A stretch of DNA of 36,264 nucleotides from Clostridia bacterium (GCA_017462605.1 JAFTQV010000040.1:1-36264), one strand, 5' to 3'; positions 7,276 through 15,487 are shown, counted from the first letter of the stretch. Numbers and translations: made by a program. The notes: a model not told the origin generated them from the letters alone.

Positions 7276-8244
7276 ATGGAAAAGATCAAGGCGTTTTTAC
7301 TCAAATACAAAAAAACTATTATCAACTTCTCGATAATGATAGGCGCGGTTATTCTTATATCGGTGATAACTCTTGCTATTCTTATGGCAACCGGCATTCT
7401 CTATACCAATGAAAACGGCGATCTTTCATTCCACGTTGAAATGTTTGATAACTTCAAAAGCTCGTGGTACGGCTGGATAGTGTTTATCCTGCTCCAGACG
7501 GTGCTCAGTGTTCTTCTTTGTGTCGTTCCCGGCGCTTCAATGGCGTTTATTATACTCAGCCAGTCGCTATACAATATTCCGTGGCAGGCGTTTTTGCTCT
7601 CCTTTACGAGCGTTATGATCTCGAGCTTCGGAATGTACCTTGTCGGCAGATTTGGCGGATATAAGATGTGCGTCAAGCTTCTCGGCGAGGAAGACTGCGA
7701 GAAGTCGCTCGGGCTTCTTCGTAATAAGGGAACCGTGTTTTTCCCTCTTATGATGATGTTCCCGGTATTTCCCGACGATGCTCTCGTTATGATCGCGGGC
7801 ACTATCAAGATGTCTCCCGCGTGGTTCGTTCCCTCGATAGTCATCGGCAGAGGAATAGGAATTGCAACTATCATTTTTGGCCTTGCTATTATTCCCTTCG
7901 ATACGTTCACTCTTATCCATTGGATAGTATTTGTGATCCTCGCTCTTGCCGCGGTGCTTGCAATATTCGCCGCCGCAAATAAGCTGAATAAGTATCTTGA
8001 GAGCAGAAATCACACCGAGGAAAAGGCAGAGAATGCTCCCGAGACCCCCGATGCCCCTCTGCTTGATACCGAATCTCCCGAGACTCCCGAAGCTCCAAAA
8101 GAGCCTTCGGCGGATACCGCAGAGCCTGAAAAGTCCGTGGCTGTCGCAGAGCCTGAAGCTCCCGAGACTCCCGAAAAGCCCGTTTCGGTCGCAGAGCCTG
8201 AAGCTGACGCGATACCTAATACTCCCGAGACTGAGGATAACTGA
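7276..8244 (+). CDS. VTT-domain (TVP38/TMEM64-like, DedA-related) membrane protein with Pro/Glu-rich tail
   Basis: 322-residue membrane protein. An N-terminal hydrophobic segment (about 15-40) is followed by the VTT/SNARE-associated core (about 70-225) with five to six hydrophobic segments, the GRFGG turn and FPVFPDDAL, a motif typical of TVP38-type proteins. Related proteins scramble or move lipids, but no substrate is known here. From about residue 240 the protein becomes a tail rich in Pro, Glu, Ala and Ser (repeated VAEPEAPETPE-like blocks), encoded by near-identical DNA repeats; it is likely cytoplasmic and disordered. The start at 7276 has AGGCGG upstream and fits the promoter at 7207-7235. 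A hairpin at 8257-8281 separates it from the TraX-like gene. Confidence 0.8.
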   Translation: MEKIKAFLLKYKKTIINFSIMIGAVILISVITLAILMATGILYTNENGDLSFHVEMFDNFKSSWYGWIVFILLQTVLSVLLCVVPGASMAFIILSQSLYNIPWQAFLLSFTSVMISSFGMYLVGRFGGYKMCVKLLGEEDCEKSLGLLRNKGTVFFPLMMMFPVFPDDALVMIAGTIKMSPAWFVPSIVIGRGIGIATIIFGLAIIPFDTFTLIHWIVFVILALAAVLAIFAAANKLNKYLESRNHTEEKAENAPETPDAPLLDTESPETPEAPKEPSADTAEPEKSVAVAEPEAPETPEKPVSVAEPEADAIPNTPETEDN

Positions 8245-8256
8245 ATAGTAAATCTT

Positions 8257-8281
8257 AAGGTGCTGCGAAAAGCGGCACCTT
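8257..8281 (+). terminator. Hairpin between VTT and TraX-like genes (weak terminator or processing site)
   Basis: AAGGTGCTGC / GCGGCACCTT form a 10-bp stem with one G-U pair and a GAAAA loop. It is not followed by a convincing T-run, so it may partly terminate or stabilise the upstream message rather than fully stop transcription. Confidence 0.45.
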
Positions 8282-8305
8282 ATACTGCTCTTATAGGAGA
8301 AGCTT

Positions 8306-9082
8306 ATGCCATACGCCATAGAAAATAAGAAAGGGCTTTCAGCCTCAACGATGAAGATACTTGCGTGCATATTTATGCTGATAGATCACGCAGGTCTTTT
8401 GCTTTTTCCGAGACTTCTCGTGCTTCGCGCAATAGGAAGGCTCGCTTTTCCCATATTCGCATATTTTATTGCCGAGGGCTGCCACTATACGAGGCATAGG
8501 CTGAAGCATTTTCTGCTCGTTTTCGGTTCGGGCGTGCTTTGCTTCATATTTTATTATTTCTACGAGGGCGTGGCGTACGGCAATATTTTCCTTACATTCT
8601 CCGTCTCCATACTTATGATCTATCTTCTCGATTATTGCAAAAAATTAGCATTCGGGGATTTTAAGGCGTATAAGCTTATTCTTGCGGCTCTCATCTATAT
8701 TGCCGCAATAGTTGCGGTCAGAATCGTGACTAAGGTATTCAAATTCGACTATGGCTTTGTCGGTATTATGATACCGCCCTTCGTGAGCCTCTTCGACTTT
8801 GGGGATCTTAAAGCTCCAAAGCTATTCCGCGAGCTTGACCGCCCGATAGTGCGCCTTATTATGCTCCTTATCGGTCTTTTGCCTCTCTGCATCGGCAACG
8901 TTCACGGCAAGCTCAATATTTTCGGTATGATGATACCCGTCCAATGGTTCTGCCTTTTTTCATTGCCAATAATAGCGTTTTATAGCGGAAAACCGGGTAT
9001 AAGACAACTTAAGTATGCATTCTACGCCTTTTATCCATTGCACCTGCTGATACTTGTGCTGATTGGAATGCTTATTAAATAA
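8306..9082 (+). CDS. TraX-family membrane protein (predicted acyltransferase-like)
   Basis: 258-residue polytopic protein with about eight hydrophobic segments, similar to the TraX family, whose namesake N-acetylates F-pilin; chromosomal homologues are common in Clostridia and are not tied to conjugation. Family landmarks seen are KILACIFMLIDHAG near the N-terminus, RAIGRLAFPIFAYFIAEG (a family hallmark, about 45-62) and YAFYPLHLLIL near the C-terminus. ATAGGAG lies seven bases before the ATG. The EamA gene follows after 11 bases, then rsuA overlaps that, so these three probably form one transcript. No conjugation genes are nearby, so a chromosomal role such as acylating an envelope component is more likely. 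Confidence 0.8.
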   Translation: MPYAIENKKGLSASTMKILACIFMLIDHAGLLLFPRLLVLRAIGRLAFPIFAYFIAEGCHYTRHRLKHFLLVFGSGVLCFIFYYFYEGVAYGNIFLTFSVSILMIYLLDYCKKLAFGDFKAYKLILAALIYIAAIVAVRIVTKVFKFDYGFVGIMIPPFVSLFDFGDLKAPKLFRELDRPIVRLIMLLIGLLPLCIGNVHGKLNIFGMMIPVQWFCLFSLPIIAFYSGKPGIRQLKYAFYAFYPLHLLILVLIGMLIK

Positions 9083-9093
9083 AGGAAGGAGCA

Positions 9094-9993
9094 ATGATCT
9101 TGAAATCAAATGATTGCGGCGCGTTTTTGGCGCTTTTATCATCGATGATCATATTCGGAACGGTTGGTATATTCTCGAAATACATACCCCTGCCAAGCTC
9201 TCTCATTGCGCTTGCAAGAGCGGTCGTCGGACTTGTTTTCCTTGCTATCGTTATGCTGATAAAAAGGCAGCCGCCAAACTTTTCCGCTATAAAGAATAAC
9301 TTATTGAAGCTTACCGTATCAGGCGCGCTTCTCGGCATCAATTGGCTTCTTTTCTTCGAGGCGTGCAAGAGGACGAGCGTTGCGAGCGCGACCCTCAGCT
9401 ACTACCTTGCCCCGATAATTCTTATCATTCTCGCTGCGGTCTTCTTCCGTGAGAGAATAGGAATAAAGAAGGGGATATGTATCGCCACAGCGCTTTTCGG
9501 TATGGTCCTCGTCTCGGGTGTTGTGACGAATTCCGAGGGAGTAAGGATAGACGGAATTGTCTTCGGCACCGTTGCTGCATTCCTTTACGCCGTCATCGTT
9601 CTTTTGAATAAATCGCTTGGCGATATAAGCCCCGTCGATAAGACTGCATTTCAGTTTGCGGTATCAGCCATAGTTCTCGCGCCGTATATTCTGATAGCCG
9701 AAAATCTTTCCGAGATATCCTTCGGCGGCTTATCTGTTCCTTTTCTTATTATAATCGGAGTCCTTCATACGGGTATAGCCTATGCGCTTTATTTCGGATC
9801 ATGCCCGAAGCTTCCCGCATCCACTCTTGCCATAGTCAGCTACGCAGATCCTATCGTAGCTATAATCGTTTCATCCTTCCTCGGCGAAGGACTTGATACA
9901 GCGGGAATTATTGGAGCGGTGCTTATTATCGGAGCATCTGCCGTTAGCGAAATCAATTTTAAAGGAAAGGTAAAGGATAGTGAGAATAGATAA
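9094..9993 (+). CDS. EamA/DMT-family transporter
   Basis: 299-residue inner-membrane carrier with about ten hydrophobic segments arranged as two EamA repeats (about 8-140 and 150-285). The family mostly exports metabolites or amino acids, or takes up small organics; the substrate cannot be predicted. Conserved features include the FGTVGIFSK start of repeat one, LGINWLLFFEA and ASATLSYYLAP in its second half, and the matching LYFGSCPKLPAST and ADPIVA in repeat two. AAGGAG lies just before the ATG. It is 11 bases from the TraX-like gene and overlaps rsuA by 14 bases, an operon arrangement. Confidence 0.88.
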   Translation: MILKSNDCGAFLALLSSMIIFGTVGIFSKYIPLPSSLIALARAVVGLVFLAIVMLIKRQPPNFSAIKNNLLKLTVSGALLGINWLLFFEACKRTSVASATLSYYLAPIILIILAAVFFRERIGIKKGICIATALFGMVLVSGVVTNSEGVRIDGIVFGTVAAFLYAVIVLLNKSLGDISPVDKTAFQFAVSAIVLAPYILIAENLSEISFGGLSVPFLIIIGVLHTGIAYALYFGSCPKLPASTLAIVSYADPIVAIIVSSFLGEGLDTAGIIGAVLIIGASAVSEINFKGKVKDSENR

Positions 9994-10693
9994 ATTTATC
10001 TCCGAGCTTGGCGTAGCCTCGAGAAAGGAAGCCGCCTCTCTTGCGAAAAAAGGAGCTGTGACAGTCAATGGCGTTGCCGTCAAGGACCTCTCAAAGCATA
10101 TCGACCCGAATAAGGATAAGGTAGTCTTTCTCGGCAGGGAGCTGACTTACGAAAGGTTCGTATGGATAATGCTTAATAAGCCCGAGGGCTACGTCAGCGC
10201 GACCGAGGATACAAAGCTTCCCCCGGTTACCGACCTTTTATCGGCAGAGCTCCGAGCGAGAGGACTTTTTCCCGTTGGCAGACTTGATAAGGACACGCTC
10301 GGACTTATGATCCTCACCAATGACGGTGAAAGAGCGCACAGACTTCTTTCGCCAAAACGCCACGTATCGAAAAAATACCGCTTTCTTGCGGCAGAGCCTA
10401 TCCCAAGCGGAGCGGAGAAGCTCTTTTCCGAGGGCGTCACGTTGAAGGACGGCTACGAATGCAAGCCCGCTATCCTTGAGTGCGATGAGGATAGGCTCGG
10501 CGGAGTCATCACCCTGACGGAAGGAAAGTACCACCAGATAAAAAGAATGATCGCATCTCTCGGCAATAAGGTCGTCTATCTTGAAAGAATAGAATTTGCC
10601 GAAATTCCGCTTGATAAAAGCCTCGCGAGAGGAGAGTCAAGACCGCTTACTGAGGATGAGCTTGCAAAGCTCCTTTCCGCGGCTGACCTTTAA
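9980..10693 (+). CDS. rsuA: 16S rRNA pseudouridine synthase, RsuA family
   Basis: 237-residue cytoplasmic enzyme isomerising a uridine in rRNA (U516 in the E. coli RsuA case). An N-terminal S4 RNA-binding domain (1-55, MRIDKFISELG) precedes the catalytic domain with GRLDKDTLGL; D103 is the expected nucleophile. Further family motifs are LNKPEGYVS (65-73) and EGKYHQIKRM. The start is GTG at 9980, inside the end of the EamA gene, preceded by AAAGG. RluB- or RluF-like specificity is the main alternative. It is probably the last gene of the TraX-EamA-rsuA transcript, ending at the hairpin near 10770. Confidence 0.87.
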   Translation: MRIDKFISELGVASRKEAASLAKKGAVTVNGVAVKDLSKHIDPNKDKVVFLGRELTYERFVWIMLNKPEGYVSATEDTKLPPVTDLLSAELRARGLFPVGRLDKDTLGLMILTNDGERAHRLLSPKRHVSKKYRFLAAEPIPSGAEKLFSEGVTLKDGYECKPAILECDEDRLGGVITLTEGKYHQIKRMIASLGNKVVYLERIEFAEIPLDKSLARGESRPLTEDELAKLLSAADL

Positions 10694-10767
10694 GCGGCTT
10701 TTGCGGCAAAGCAATAAGAGCTTTGACGGAATCATTAAGAATTTCAAATTTACATAATTACGCGCAG

Positions 10768-10812
10768 AAGGGCTGTCACAAATGCGAAAATGCTTTTGTG
10801 ACAGCCCCTTGA
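10768..10812. terminator. Bidirectional terminator; second member of the GGCTGTC hairpin family
   Basis: A 13-bp perfect stem (GGGCTGTCACAAA at 10770-10782, TTTGTGACAGCCC at 10795-10807) lies between the convergent rsuA and AAA ATPase genes. No strong T-run follows. The core GGCTGTCxCAAAT matches the hairpin at 3941-3984. Confidence 0.6.
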
Positions 10813-10827
10813 CTATATGCAGACCAC

Positions 10828-12183
10828 TTAGTAAGAGAATGCTCCTTCTGCCATATCCTCGGCGACGAATGATGCGAAATAAAAGGGAAGAGTTAAGAGC
10901 TTTTTGCTTTCGTCATACCCATAATTTCCCGAAGAGATCTTGATTGCGCATTCGTACTTATTATGGTGTGAAAACTTTTCAAGTGAGTTAAGAACGCCGC
11001 GCCCTTTCTTGACGTCAATAGGAAAAAGCCTGTTGCCTGACTCAATAATAAACTCAAGCTCGCAGGATGATTTGCCTCTCCAATAGAAGAGCGGATTCCC
11101 CTTGGCGATCAATTCGGCAGCTACATAATTTTCAAAGAAGATTCCCGATAAAGTGTTCTCACGGTCGCTTGATACAAAGGATGAAGAGTTAATTCCGCTT
11201 TGATAGGAGAACATGCCTATATCGCCAAGAAACAAGCGGAAACAACCGTCCTCATCTTTCATAAGCGGCAGTGTGATATGCTCCTTCAGTTGGTAGGATC
11301 GATTGACGATGTGCGCCATTGTCAGCCATTCGATAGAGGTCGCAAAATCTCTTGTTTTGCTTTTTTCCTCGATCAGTCCGGGCGAAAAATTCTTGGACTC
11401 CTTGTTAAGCTCACGATAAATATTTGAGAAAAGAGCGCGAGATCGAAGAATTGCCTCGCGACTGGCTTGGTAAAGCTCCATATCGGAAAGATAGTTGTCA
11501 TACAAGGATTTCAGAATCTCTCTCGCCTCAAACAAATCTCCGCCTTCGATGAAGGCATCTACCGCTTCGGGCATACCGCCGACGAGTAGATATTTGTATA
11601 CTTGATCCATTGCCAATGCATGAATTCCTGCATCAAGCGGTATTCTTGACTTGTAAGCAGATCTGACCTTGTCGTATAACACACGGTTGCTGTTCATCAG
11701 AAATTCGTCAAAGGTCATAGGATATATTGTTATCTGATCGATCTTTCCGACAGGGAAAAGAAACTTTTCACCGCCGCCGCGCTTGTTAGTCTCTCTTTGT
11801 ATTTTGATTCGGACCATTGAACCCGTGGCAATAACGGGTATATCCCGAAAATCCTGGCAAAAATATTTAAGAGCTGAAATGATATTCGGGCACTCTTGCA
11901 CCTCATCAAATATAAGCAAGGTTTTTTCAGAAATTCTCTTACCCTTGAGTAAGGAAATATACTCGATTATCTTCTCGGCGTTTGCTGTGCCTTTGCAAAA
12001 TTCATTTATTTCGTCTTCGATTTTGAAATCAATATAGATATAGTTATTTTTATAATAGGTTTCAGCAAAGATATCCTTAATAAGATATGTTTTGCCAACC
12101 TGCCGCGCGCCCCAAACAATTAGAGGCTTTCTGCGCTTGCTGCTATTCCATTTTACAAGTTTTTGGGTGGCTATACGTTCCAT
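10828..12183 (-). CDS. AAA_14/DUF4143 P-loop ATPase
   Basis: 451-residue cytoplasmic ATPase of a large accessory family with an N-terminal AAA domain and a C-terminal DUF4143 module; the cellular role of the family is unknown, though toxin-antitoxin or regulatory roles have been proposed. Seen: Walker A GARQVGKT (25-32), Walker B LLIFDEVQ (89-96), a sensor-like ATGSM, and near the C-terminus CELEFII followed by PIDVKKG, the degenerate PD-(D/E)XK-like pattern usual in DUF4143 proteins. The start ATG has CGGAG eight bases upstream and a promoter at 12216-12244. It is a single-gene unit and a typical mobile or lineage-specific gene. The 33-bp direct repeats just upstream may be linked to it. Confidence 0.85.
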   Translation of the reverse strand: MERIATQKLVKWNSSKRRKPLIVWGARQVGKTYLIKDIFAETYYKNNYIYIDFKIEDEINEFCKGTANAEKIIEYISLLKGKRISEKTLLIFDEVQECPNIISALKYFCQDFRDIPVIATGSMVRIKIQRETNKRGGGEKFLFPVGKIDQITIYPMTFDEFLMNSNRVLYDKVRSAYKSRIPLDAGIHALAMDQVYKYLLVGGMPEAVDAFIEGGDLFEAREILKSLYDNYLSDMELYQASREAILRSRALFSNIYRELNKESKNFSPGLIEEKSKTRDFATSIEWLTMAHIVNRSYQLKEHITLPLMKDEDGCFRLFLGDIGMFSYQSGINSSSFVSSDRENTLSGIFFENYVAAELIAKGNPLFYWRGKSSCELEFIIESGNRLFPIDVKKGRGVLNSLEKFSHHNKYECAIKISSGNYGYDESKKLLTLPFYFASFVAEDMAEGAFSY

Positions 12184-12215
12184 ATTTATTTCTCCGATCT
12201 AACTGCGGTATATTT

Positions 12216-12244
12216 ATTTTACCATAACTTACACCAATAGTCAA
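12216..12244 (-). promoter_or_regulatory. Promoter for the AAA/DUF4143 gene
   Basis: On the minus strand TTGACT (12239-12244), 17-base spacer, TAAAAT (12216-12221). It lies 33 bases before the start codon and directly next to the 33-bp repeats. Confidence 0.75.
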
Positions 12245-12260
12245 GAAAAAAGTTAATTAC

Positions 12261-12353
12261 TTGCACCTTTTAGGTGGTTTTTCGAGAAGTAATTTGCACC
12301 TTTTAGGTAGTTTTTCAAGAGCTTCTTTGCACTTTTTAGCATTTTCATATATT
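12261..12353. repeat. Three 33-bp tandem direct repeats
   Basis: Units starting at 12261, 12294 and 12327 share TTGCACCTTTTAGGT and TTTTTC-AGA; the third is degenerate (TTGCACTTTTTAGC). The period is exactly 33 bases. On the minus strand the units form an open frame of 11-residue repeats (KRCKLLLEKPP and KKCKEALEKLP) ending in a stop near 12257, but no start codon precedes them. They lie between the divergent promoters of the ATPase and the ABC transporter. Confidence 0.75.
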
Positions 12354-12376
12354 TTTTATCACATGCTGTAAATGCC

Positions 12377-12405
12377 TTGACTTATTCCTTTATTTTAGTT
12401 ATAAT
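12377..12405 (+). promoter_or_regulatory. Promoter for the ABC transporter operon
   Basis: TTGACT (12377-12382), 17-base spacer, perfect TATAAT (12400-12405). Predicted start near 12412 gives a leader of about 55 bases before the ATG at 12467. Confidence 0.83.
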
Positions 12406-12466
12406 ATTTTATGTTCAATAGGCAATGTACAAAGCGTAGCTATGAGGTAAAACAAAGGAGTAACAA

Positions 12467-13357
12467 ATGATACTTGAACTAAAAAACATTGACAAGTCCT
12501 TTGGTGAGAAAGAAGTCCTTAAGGGCGTATCTTTTGTGGCAGAGGGCGGAAAGGCGTTCGGTCTGCTTGGCAGAAACGGCGCGGGTAAAACAACGTCTAT
12601 ACGTATATTGATGAACGTATTTTCGGCAAACAGCGGGGAAGTGCTGATCGACGGCGCGCCCATTGATTATGACAAGATCGGCATCGGATATCTCCCCGAA
12701 GAAAGAGGACTCTATCCCAAAAAGCCCATTATAGATCAGCTTGTGTATTTTGCGGAGCTGAAGGGAATGAGCGCAAAGGATGCCGTGAAAGCCGTTGACT
12801 ATTGGCTCGGAAGACTCGGTATGACCGAATACCGAAATAAAAAGCTTGATACCTTATCAAAAGGAAATCAGCAGAAAATACAGCTTATAACAGCGCTTGC
12901 GCACGATCCCGATATCGTTATCCTTGACGAGCCGTTTTCGGGTCTCGATCCCGTGAACGCAATGCTTCTTAAGGACGTTGTAAAGGAGCAGATAGCCAAG
13001 GGAAAGATCGTTCTCTTTTCAAGCCATCAGATGAGCTACATAGAGGAATTCTGCGATAGTATCGCGATCATCAACGCGGGCAAGGTCGCCATAAGCGGAG
13101 ATCTTCACGATATCAAGAGAAATTACGTGCGCGATAAGCTTGTTGTCAGCACCACGAAGCCCGAGCAGATAAAGGCGGATCTGGGCGGCGCCTGCTCCGA
13201 GCGCGAGGACGGCAGCTTGCTTATTCAGCTTGCAAGCCCCGATGAGAAGCAGGCAATGATGAAACGACTTGTAGAAAACTACGATATTGACGAGGTAAAG
13301 GTATTCGAGCCTTCTCTTAACGATATTTTCGTAGAGTACGCGGGCGCGCAGGTGTAA
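12467..13357 (+). CDS. ABC transporter ATP-binding protein, NatA-like
   Basis: 296-residue cytoplasmic ATPase driving an ABC-2 type exporter. Walker A GRNGAGKTT (35-43), signature LSKGNQQK (130-137), Walker B VILDEP (151-156) and the H-loop SSHQM are intact. The long C-terminal extension (about 225-296, ending in FVEYAG) is typical of NatA/YhaQ-type subunits. AAGGAG precedes the ATG. The permease follows after 11 bases, so both are expressed together from the promoter at 12377. The NatAB group exports Na+ or handles cell-wall stress and antimicrobial compounds; the substrate here is not determinable. Confidence 0.88.
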   Translation: MILELKNIDKSFGEKEVLKGVSFVAEGGKAFGLLGRNGAGKTTSIRILMNVFSANSGEVLIDGAPIDYDKIGIGYLPEERGLYPKKPIIDQLVYFAELKGMSAKDAVKAVDYWLGRLGMTEYRNKKLDTLSKGNQQKIQLITALAHDPDIVILDEPFSGLDPVNAMLLKDVVKEQIAKGKIVLFSSHQMSYIEEFCDSIAIINAGKVAISGDLHDIKRNYVRDKLVVSTTKPEQIKADLGGACSEREDGSLLIQLASPDEKQAMMKRLVENYDIDEVKVFEPSLNDIFVEYAGAQV

Positions 13358-13368
13358 GGAGACGAAGA

Positions 13369-14613
13369 ATGAATCAGTTTGGAAAAATACTTAAATTTGA
13401 GCTTAAAGGCTATCTTCGGAACAAGGTGTTTGTCGGAATTACGATATTTCTCGTTGTTTCGATCGCCATTGTAATGTTCATTCCCAATATTATTTCGGCA
13501 TTCCAATCGGACGATGAGGGAGACGTGACTCCGTCAGACCTTCCAACGATGCTTATTTACGCCGAGGATGAAAGCCTCAGGGATATCGTAAAAGAATATT
13601 TTACCGCTGCTTTCGTCGATTATAACGTTACCGCTGCGGAAGGCAGCGTTGACGAGCTGAAAAATGATATTATAGCGGGTAATGCGGAGTGCGCCTTTGT
13701 TATGAACAGCGCATCATCGTATACCTATTACGTCAACAATCTTTCGATGTACGATATGAATACCGAGATCGCCAATACCGTTCTGCAAGAGGTATACCGT
13801 GTTGGCGCTATGATACAGAACGGACTGACACCCGAGCAAGCGGGAGAGATCATGTCTGTTCAGATCGAAAGCGGCACAGAAACGCTCGGCAAGGATCAGA
13901 TGCAGAACTTCTTCTATACCTACATAATGATCTTTGCGCTCTATATGGTCATTCTCCTTTACGGGCAGATGGTAGCTACCAACGTTGCCACCGAAAAAAG
14001 CTCTCGCGCGATGGAAGTCCTCGTAACGAGCGCAAAGCCCACAAGCATGATGTTTGGCAAGGTGCTTGCTTCCTGTATCGCGGGCTTCTCTCAGCTCGTC
14101 CTCGTATTCGGTACGGCAATTCTGCTTTACAACGTGAATAAGGAAGCTCTTTCAAACCCCCTGATCGCTTCGATATTCGATATTCCTATCGAGTTATTTA
14201 TCTATCTTATCATATTCTTCGTGCTTGGATTCCTTATTTATGCATTTATGTTTGGCGCGATAGGCTCAACTGCATCCAAGCTTGAGGATATCAATACCTC
14301 GGTCATGCCGATCACGTTCCTCTTTATTATCGCATTTATGGTAGTTATGTTCTCTATGACCTCGGGCTCTATTGATAACACCGCAATGCGCATATGCTCC
14401 TATATTCCGTTTACCTCGCCTATGGCTATGTTTACGAGAATTTGTATGAGTACGGTTGCTTGGTATGAGATCTTCATTTCGATCGCAATTCTCATCGGCT
14501 CAACCGTCGGCATCGGAGTTCTTTCCGCAAAGATATACCGCGTAGGCGTTCTTCTTTACGGTATGCCCCCGAAGTTCTCAACAATTATGAAAACGGTGTT
14601 TAAGAAGCAGTAA
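13369..14613 (+). CDS. ABC-2 type transporter permease, NatB-like
   Basis: 414-residue permease partner of the preceding ATPase. A first hydrophobic segment (about 20-45) is followed by a large soluble loop outside the membrane (about 46-180), then five further segments from about residue 185 onwards (ALYMVILLYGQMVATNVA, with the conserved EKSSRAMEVL coupling motif after it). This is the topology of NatB/YhaP proteins. GGAG lies seven bases before the ATG. It is the second gene of the operon and is followed one base later by a YwaF-type membrane gene. Confidence 0.86.
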   Translation: MNQFGKILKFELKGYLRNKVFVGITIFLVVSIAIVMFIPNIISAFQSDDEGDVTPSDLPTMLIYAEDESLRDIVKEYFTAAFVDYNVTAAEGSVDELKNDIIAGNAECAFVMNSASSYTYYVNNLSMYDMNTEIANTVLQEVYRVGAMIQNGLTPEQAGEIMSVQIESGTETLGKDQMQNFFYTYIMIFALYMVILLYGQMVATNVATEKSSRAMEVLVTSAKPTSMMFGKVLASCIAGFSQLVLVFGTAILLYNVNKEALSNPLIASIFDIPIELFIYLIIFFVLGFLIYAFMFGAIGSTASKLEDINTSVMPITFLFIIAFMVVMFSMTSGSIDNTAMRICSYIPFTSPMAMFTRICMSTVAWYEIFISIAILIGSTVGIGVLSAKIYRVGVLLYGMPPKFSTIMKTVFKKQ

Positions 14614-14614
14614 T

Positions 14615-15361
14615 ATGGGTAAGCTTTTGATCTTTAATTTTATTCTGATCGCCATGATCGCCTTAGGCTTATGGCTTATAAAGAAATACGTTAAAAAGCA
14701 AAAACGGCAGAACATCGCTTTTATAGCTGCCGCGATCTTTACTATCGCGCTTCATTACAGCTCGTTGATATTCAAGATCATTTCGGGCGGCAATGCTATG
14801 GAATATTTAGGTGAAACACCTAATCTGATCTTACCGATATATCCGTGCAACGTGGTTATGTGGTCGGCTCTGATCTTTTCGCTCTTGAAGGATAAGAAGT
14901 CGAAAATAGCGTCGTTCTTCGTTGATTATCTCTTTTGGTTCGGTGTGATCTCAACGCTTGTGGGAATGTTTGCCAACGTGGATTTTATAATGAACCCCAC
15001 TCTTGCCGATTATGAGAATTTTAAGAGCATAACGGCGCACGCCACCCTTCTTTTTAACATTCTTTTGCTCCCTATATTCGGCTACGTAAAAATAGACGTG
15101 AAAAGAAACATTATAAACATTATCATTTCGATTTTCGTAATGGCGGCTATTGGGGGCTACTGCAACCTCGTTTTCCATGCTCTTGTTTCCGAGGCTGAGG
15201 CGTACGATGTAAATTCGATGTTCTTGATACACTCACCGTTTGAGGAGATCGGCTTCTTGACGTATCCCGTGATCGCCTTGATAGCGCTCCCGATCTATTT
15301 TCTGGTATTTGTCATCGCTGATCTTTGCGCGCGTAAAAAGGGCGGGCGCGAAAGCACCTAA
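14615..15361 (+). CDS. YwaF/TMEM164-family integral membrane protein (second copy)
   Basis: 248-residue membrane protein with about seven hydrophobic segments and the same landmarks as the gene at 3152: a LPIYPCNV motif after an early segment (compare LPLFLCSI) and HALVSxxEAYDVNSMFLIHSP before the last segment. Function is unknown. Its ATG begins one base after the permease stop and has no good ribosome binding site, so translation is probably coupled to the permease. That coupling suggests a link to the exporter, but YwaF-type proteins are not known transporter subunits. The assignment rests on pattern similarity and topology. Confidence 0.62.
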   Translation: MGKLLIFNFILIAMIALGLWLIKKYVKKQKRQNIAFIAAAIFTIALHYSSLIFKIISGGNAMEYLGETPNLILPIYPCNVVMWSALIFSLLKDKKSKIASFFVDYLFWFGVISTLVGMFANVDFIMNPTLADYENFKSITAHATLLFNILLLPIFGYVKIDVKRNIINIIISIFVMAAIGGYCNLVFHALVSEAEAYDVNSMFLIHSPFEEIGFLTYPVIALIALPIYFLVFVIADLCARKKGGREST

Positions 15362-15371
15362 AAGCAAAAAG

Positions 15372-15436
15372 CAACCGTCGGTTGACACATTGAAAGCCCT
15401 CGGTTGGTGGTATGCAACTGCACTTTTTGATACAAT
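15372..15436 (+). promoter_or_regulatory. Operator dyad and promoter region of the XRE gene
   Basis: A perfect 13-base palindrome CAACCGTCGGTTG (15372-15384) is followed by a further CGGTTG half-site at 15401-15406, exactly 22 bases after the first (two helical turns). TTGACA overlaps the palindrome (15382-15387). The best -10 is TACAAT (15431-15436) preceded by TGA, an extended -10. The layout suggests autoregulation by the downstream XRE protein. Confidence 0.6.
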
Positions 15437-15487
15437 AAAGACAAGGTGAAGCACAGAGCTTTACGAAATTCCAAATGAGGTATCTTT

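Noticed and set aside
10694..10760. GCTTT...AAAGC hairpin right after rsuA as an additional terminator
   Set aside because: Stem is only five bases without a T-run; the hairpin at 10770 is far stronger.
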